Shown one piece after another: positions 59,719 through 64,000 of a stretch of DNA of 64,000 bases (its first letter is position 1; each line of letters starts with the position of its first letter). The notes below the pieces were generated by a model. The model had not been told where the DNA came from and ran no database searches. It worked only from the letters and a program-made list of their open reading frames with translations. Source of the stretch: DASYLJ01 sp036009625 (GTDB taxonomy: Bacteria; Desulfobacterota; Binatia; DP-6). The position numbers were made by a program, and so were the translations under genes. The stretch lies in assembly GCA_036009625.1 (NCBI GenBank), contig DASYLJ010000115.1, positions 1 through 64,000 of the forward strand, given 5' to 3'.

Positions 59719-62700
59719 ATGCACTTCGCGGACGTCTTCATCCGCCGGCCGGTTTTCGCCACCATGCTCGTGGCGGGCCTGGTCGTGCTCGGCCTGTTCT
59801 CCTACCGCCAGCTCGGCGTCGATCTCTTCCCGAACATCGACTTCCCCATCGTCACCGTCACCACCACGCTGAAGGGCGCCGGCGTCGAGGAGATGGAGAC
59901 GGGCGTCACCAAGATCCTCGAAGAGGCCATCAACACCATCGAGGGCATCGAGGAGCTGCGCAGTACGACGCGCGAGGGTGTGTCCGCGATCGTCGTCAGC
60001 TTCGTCCTCGAGAAGTCGCGCGAAGTGGCGGCGCAGGACGTGCGCGACAAGGTCGCGTCGGTGCTGGCCCAGCTACCCACCGGCACCGACTCGCCCGTCA
60101 TCGACAAGTTCGACGTCGATGCCGTGCCGGTGATGAACATCGCCATCTCGGGCCGCCGCAGCCTGCGCGAGGTGACGGAGCTCGCCCGTCGCCAGGTGAA
60201 GGAGGTCATCGAGACCATGCCCGGCGTCGGGCAGGTGATTCTGCTCGGCGGGCAGGAGCGCGCCATCAACGTCTTCGTCGATCCCGACCGGCTGACGGCG
60301 CTCGGCCTGTCGATCAGCCAGGTCCGGTCCGCGATCGCGCAGCAGAACATCGAGCTCCCCGGTGGCCGTCTCGATCAGACGCGGCGCGAGCTCATCGTGC
60401 GCACGATGGGTCGCATCGAACAGGTGCGAGATTTCGACGACCTGATCGTCGCGCACGTCGGTGATCGGGCGCTGCACGTGCGCGACCTCGGCCATGCCGT
60501 GGACGGCGTGGTGGAGCCGCGGAGCCTGACGCGTCTCAATGGCGAGAACGCCGTCCAGTTGCTGGTGCGGAAGCAGTCGGGGACCAACACCGTCCAGGTC
60601 ATCGACGGCGTGCAGCGTCAGCTCGAGCGGCTGAAGTCGGTGCTGCCCGCCGACATCGAGCTGCGCGTCATCCGTGATCAGTCGCGCTTCATCAATGCGT
60701 CGATCGATACGGTGCGCGAGCACATGTGGCTCGGCGCGGTGCTCGTGGCGCTGACGGTGATGCTCTTCATGCGTGACTGGCGCAGCACGCTCGTCGCCGG
60801 CCTCGCCATCCCCACGTCCATCATCGCGACGTTCACGTTCATGCGGTGGTGGGATTTCACGCTGAACAACCTCACGATGCTCGGTCTGGTCCTCGCCGTC
60901 GGCATCGTCATCGATGACGCCGTCGTCGTGCTGGAGAACATCTTTCGGCGCATCCAGGACGAGGGTGAGTCGCCGATGGAGGCGGCGTCGAAAGGCACGG
61001 CCGAGATCGCGCTCGCCGTGCTGGCGACGACCCTTTCGCTGGTCATCATCTTCCTGCCGGTGGCGTTCATGGCCGGCCGGGTGGGGCGCTTCTTCCACAG
61101 CTTCGGCATCACGACGGCCGTCGCCATCATGGTGTCGCTGTTCATCTCGTTCACGCTGACCCCGGCGTTGAGCGCCCGCATGCTGCGCCGTCGCGGCGAT
61201 GCACAGGCGCACGGCGGGCGGCTCTATCGTCGCCTCGAATCCGTCTACGAGCGCCTCCTCGGCTGGTCGTTGCGGCACCGCTGGGTGATCGTGGTGACGT
61301 CGCTGCTGATCGTGGCCACCACGGTGCCGCTGATCGGCATGGTCGGGAAGACGTTCCTGCCGCAGGACGACCAGAGCGAGCTCGAGATCTCGATCCGCGC
61401 GCCGGGGGGTTTCACGCTCGGCGAGAGCGGTCGGGTTCTCGCCGAGATCGAGGAGCGCGTGCGGAAGCTCCCGGGCGTCGTCAACGTCCTCACCACGCTC
61501 GGCGATCAGACCGGTCGGGTGCGCGCCGGCGAGGGCGACGTCACCAGCGGCTCGATCTACGTGCAGCTCGCCGAGATGAACGAGCGCGACGTCTCGCAGT
61601 TCGAGGTGATGGACCAGGCGCGCGCCATCCTGACGGAGTACCCTGACCTCCGCAGCAGCGTGCAGGGCGTGAACCCCTTGGCCAGCAGCGGGTCCCGCGT
61701 TTCGGACGTCGAGCTGAACCTGCGCGGACCCGACCTCGAGCGCCTGCAGGGATATGCCGAGCAACTCATGAAGGGCATGCGGCAGATGCCGGGGCTGGTC
61801 GACGTCGACACCACGCTCGCGGTGCGTACACCCGAGCTGCGTCTCATCATCGATCGCGAGAAGGCGTCCGACCTCGGCCTGAACGTCCAGGACGTGGCCG
61901 CCACGGTGCAGACCTTCATCGCCGGCCAGCCGGTGTCGAAGTTCAAGGAGGACGATCAGCAGTACGACATCTGGCTGCGCGCCGATGCCGGCCGTCGCCG
62001 CACACCGCAGGACGTCGCCAACTTGACGGTCGCGTCGCGCGACGGCGATCTCGTGCGCCTCGGCAACCTGGTGCGGCTGCGCGAGGACCTCGGCCCGGCG
62101 CAGATCGATCGCATCGATCGACAGCGGGCGGTGACGATCCTGGGCAACCTCCTGCCTGACGTCCCACTCGGTGCCGCCATGGCGCACACGCAGAAGATGG
62201 CCGATCAGCTCGACATGCCCGCGCTCTACAACATCCAGTGGGGCGGCCGCGCGAAGGGTCTCAACGAGAGCAACTCCAACTTCCTGCTGGCCTTCGCCCT
62301 GAGCTTCCTCTTCATGTACATGGTGCTCGCCGCCCAGTTCGAGAGCTTCCTGCACCCGATCTCGATCCTGCTGGCCCTGCCGCTCGTGATCCCGTTCGCG
62401 CTGCTGTCACTCGTGCTGCTCGGTGAGCCGCTCAACATCTACAGCACGCTCGGCCTCTTCATGCTGCTCGGGGTGGTGAAGAAGAACGGCATCCTCCAGG
62501 TCGACTACACGAACACGCTGCGCGCGCGCGGCATGGCGCGTGACGCGGCCATCCTCGAAGCCAATCGCGTCCGCCTGCGCCCGATCCTGATGACGACGGT
62601 GATGCTGGTGCTCGGCATGATTCCGATCGCGCTCGGTCGCGGTCCGGGCTCGGGGTCACGCAGCTCGATCGCGAAGGTGATCGTCGGCGGGCAGCTGATG

Positions 62701-62844
62701 TCGCTCCTGATCACCTTGCTGATCACGCCGGTGGCGTACTCGCTCTTCGATGATCTCGGCCGCGTCGGCTTTGCGCGCCGGCTGCGCGAGCTGATCAGAC
62801 GGCTGGTGCCGTGGAGCCGTCCGTCGCCGGTCGGCCCGCCCTGA
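59719..62844 (+). CDS. RND efflux transporter, HAE-1-like (AcrB family)
   Basis: A 1041-residue inner-membrane pump with two repeats of six helices and large periplasmic loops. The N-terminus is FADVFIRRPVFATMLVAGLVVLG. The proton-relay Asp pair is in VGIVIDDAVVVLENI (TM4), and the partner Lys in LLGVVKKNGILQVDY (TM10). It also has LPQDDQSELEISIRAPGG and the end RSSIAKVIVGGQLMSLLITLLITPVAYSLF. The adaptor gene ends one base before it starts. No outer-membrane factor is nearby, so it must borrow a TolC-type protein from elsewhere. Confidence 0.96.
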   Translation: MHFADVFIRRPVFATMLVAGLVVLGLFSYRQLGVDLFPNIDFPIVTVTTTLKGAGVEEMETGVTKILEEAINTIEGIEELRSTTREGVSAIVVSFVLEKSREVAAQDVRDKVASVLAQLPTGTDSPVIDKFDVDAVPVMNIAISGRRSLREVTELARRQVKEVIETMPGVGQVILLGGQERAINVFVDPDRLTALGLSISQVRSAIAQQNIELPGGRLDQTRRELIVRTMGRIEQVRDFDDLIVAHVGDRALHVRDLGHAVDGVVEPRSLTRLNGENAVQLLVRKQSGTNTVQVIDGVQRQLERLKSVLPADIELRVIRDQSRFINASIDTVREHMWLGAVLVALTVMLFMRDWRSTLVAGLAIPTSIIATFTFMRWWDFTLNNLTMLGLVLAVGIVIDDAVVVLENIFRRIQDEGESPMEAASKGTAEIALAVLATTLSLVIIFLPVAFMAGRVGRFFHSFGITTAVAIMVSLFISFTLTPALSARMLRRRGDAQAHGGRLYRRLESVYERLLGWSLRHRWVIVVTSLLIVATTVPLIGMVGKTFLPQDDQSELEISIRAPGGFTLGESGRVLAEIEERVRKLPGVVNVLTTLGDQTGRVRAGEGDVTSGSIYVQLAEMNERDVSQFEVMDQARAILTEYPDLRSSVQGVNPLASSGSRVSDVELNLRGPDLERLQGYAEQLMKGMRQMPGLVDVDTTLAVRTPELRLIIDREKASDLGLNVQDVAATVQTFIAGQPVSKFKEDDQQYDIWLRADAGRRRTPQDVANLTVASRDGDLVRLGNLVRLREDLGPAQIDRIDRQRAVTILGNLLPDVPLGAAMAHTQKMADQLDMPALYNIQWGGRAKGLNESNSNFLLAFALSFLFMYMVLAAQFESFLHPISILLALPLVIPFALLSLVLLGEPLNIYSTLGLFMLLGVVKKNGILQVDYTNTLRARGMARDAAILEANRVRLRPILMTTVMLVLGMIPIALGRGPGSGSRSSIAKVIVGGQLMSLLITLLITPVAYSLFDDLGRVGFARRLRELIRRLVPWSRPSPVGPP

Positions 62845-63411
62845 TCACTGGATGCCGGGCGCTGGGGCGAGCGCCATCGGCTCGATGCCGAGGCCGCGGA
62901 TGGCGCACTCCCACATCTCGTCGGGCGGCGTCGCGAAGACGAGATCGGGATCGGGTGGTGCCGTGATCCACGCCGACGCCGCCATCTCCGCGTCGAGCTG
63001 ACCGGGACCCCAGCCGGCGTACCCGAGGAGCAGCCGGCAGCGCTGATTGCCGTGCTCGGTGGGATTGGCCTCGAGCAGCGCGCGCAGGATGTCGGCCGAC
63101 GTCGTGAGGTGGAAGCCGTCGCCGACCCGCTCGCAGGCTTCGATGCCGGGATCGGCGCCGAGGAGCAGGAAGCCACGATGCGTTTCGACTGGGCCACCGG
63201 TCCACAGCCGTAGCCCGCTGTCGCCGCGAACGGGTGGATCGAGCTCGACGGCGTTCGCCGCTCGCACCTCGGTGGGACGATTGACGACGAAGCCCATCGC
63301 ACCAGTGGGACCGTGTTCGCACAGCAGCACGACCGAGCGTGCGAAGTTCGGATCGCGCAGCTGGGGCATCGCGAGCAGCAGTGTCGGCGCGATCGTCGCG
63401 TCCTCGGCCAT
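62845..63411 (-). CDS. yqgE: YqgE/AlgH family protein
   Basis: A 188-residue protein of the YqgE/AlgH family. Signature stretches: TLLLAMPQLRDPNFARSVVLLCEHGPTGAMGFVVNRPT at the start, LRLWTGGPVETHRGFLLLG in the middle, and LLLGYAGWGPGQLDAEMAASAW. The family has a characteristic fold but no proven activity; in Pseudomonas it was named as an alginate regulator. ATG 63411 is the family start; it lies 32 bases after the stop of the hydrolase gene on the same strand. Confidence 0.94.
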   Translation of the reverse strand: MAEDATIAPTLLLAMPQLRDPNFARSVVLLCEHGPTGAMGFVVNRPTEVRAANAVELDPPVRGDSGLRLWTGGPVETHRGFLLLGADPGIEACERVGDGFHLTTSADILRALLEANPTEHGNQRCRLLLGYAGWGPGQLDAEMAASAWITAPPDPDLVFATPPDEMWECAIRGLGIEPMALAPAPGIQ

Positions 63412-63443
63412 GTCGGCGATGGTCGTCGTGGGGCGCGTATTTG

Positions 63444-64000
63444 TCAACCGCCGGCGGCCAGGAAATCGCCGACGACGGTGGCGAGTCGGACCGGAACCTC
63501 CCACGACATCATGTGGCCGCAGCCGAGGATCTCGACGTGCTGCGCACCCGGGATGCCGCGCGCGAGCGCGGCGCCGTTCGCCGGTGGGACGAGGGGGTCT
63601 TCACTGCCGTGGACGACGAGTGTCGGCACCTGGATGTCCGCGAGGCGCGCGCTGCGGTCGCTCATCATGATCGCCTGCATCTGGCGCATGAACGTCGCCG
63701 GCGGTGTCGGCTGCGCCACGGCCAGCGCGACCAGGCCGTCGATGGCCTCGGGATGTCGCTCGGCGAATCCCGGCGCGGTGATGGCCGTCATCGACTGACG
63801 CACGAGCACGTCGGGCGGCAGGCTGCGATCGGCGGTGAAGAGCGCCATCGCGGCCGGCCCCGGCGGTGTGACCCCGGCCCCACCCATGTGCGTGCACAGC
63901 AGGACGAGGCGCTCCACGACCTCGGGATGTCGCAGTGCCACCAGCTGGGCGATCATGCCGCCCATGGAGGTGCCCATGACGTAGGCGCGCTCGACGCCGG
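63444..64000 (-). CDS. Alpha/beta hydrolase (partial, runs off the window)
   Basis: The C-terminal 185 residues of an alpha/beta hydrolase. The nucleophile elbow is GTSMGG, so the Ser is present. The acid is the Asp in VHGSEDPLVPP, and the catalytic His is in GCGHMMSWEVP. The frame stays open to the window edge with AGVERAYVMGTSMGG, which is why the first ATG at 63977 is not the true start. The N-terminal strands and oxyanion residues lie beyond the window. Likely an esterase or epoxide-hydrolase-type enzyme. Confidence 0.9.
   Translation of the reverse strand, partial: GVERAYVMGTSMGGMIAQLVALRHPEVVERLVLLCTHMGGAGVTPPGPAAMALFTADRSLPPDVLVRQSMTAITAPGFAERHPEAIDGLVALAVAQPTPPATFMRQMQAIMMSDRSARLADIQVPTLVVHGSEDPLVPPANGAALARGIPGAQHVEILGCGHMMSWEVPVRLATVVGDFLAAGG

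Noticed and set aside
60073..62355. A 760-codon frame opposite the RND pump
   Set aside because: It is fully antisense to a complete AcrB-type gene and rich in His, Arg and Glu. The low stop frequency comes from codon bias.

Overview
The window is GC-rich chromosomal DNA from an uncultured-type Gram-negative bacterium. Lipobox lipoproteins, an M48 protease, RND efflux and a TauE exporter point to a two-membrane cell. Several features recall soil and groundwater 'deltaproteobacterial' lineages such as Binatota: paired acyl-CoA dehydrogenases, DUF1329, F420-type enzymes and secreted proteins rich in Cys repeats. That taxonomic guess is inference only. I see no phage, insertion sequence, integrase or CRISPR array. 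Coding density is high, with many 1-4 base stop/start overlaps.

Layout: 0-3.7 kb holds envelope lipoproteins, then dnaA with a perfect DnaA box just upstream. 3.8-9.1 kb has a divergent pair (hypothetical / ferritin-like) leading into a run of HTH protein, a stand-alone Hint-domain protein, family-5 uracil-DNA glycosylase, rmlA and rmlC, followed by a gamma-glutamylcyclotransferase and an acyl-carrier-domain fusion. 9.1-24.3 kb is mainly catabolic and accessory metabolism: DUF1329, quinone oxidoreductase, acyl-CoA dehydrogenase-like flavoprotein, ApaG, amidohydrolase, class II aldolase, TauE, PPOX, Nudix, FrhB-like, patatin and thiolase.

24.3-37.5 kb is the information and stress core: HAD hydrolase, dnaB, thiE, ntrC-ntrB, an FmdB zinc ribbon, the spoVR-yeaH-prkA operon with a good sigma-54 promoter in its leader, tRNA-Glu and tRNA-Gln directly behind gltX, and a single-domain response regulator. 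37.5-49 kb carries tRNA-Lys, ybaK, a 2OG-Fe(II) oxygenase, a 1053-residue secreted beta-helix/Cys-repeat protein, glycosyltransferase-like and Gfo/Idh/MocA enzymes, gpmA, a desaturase and an AGPS-like FAD oxidase. 49-54 kb has two tandem RRM proteins, a GST, an LLM oxidoreductase, a reductase-ferredoxin pair and an enoyl-CoA hydratase. 54-64 kb has an acyl-CoA dehydrogenase pair, an MFS exporter, a TetR-controlled RND pump, yqgE and a truncated alpha/beta hydrolase.

The observations I rate most worth following are the Hint protein with no obvious partner toxin or host protein, the RRM gene that appears to start at ATT behind a strong Shine-Dalgarno, the AGPS-like gene whose only sensible start is a CTG coupled to the upstream stop, the sigma-54 promoter in front of prkA close to ntrBC, and the gltX-tRNA-Gln-tRNA-Glu unit.
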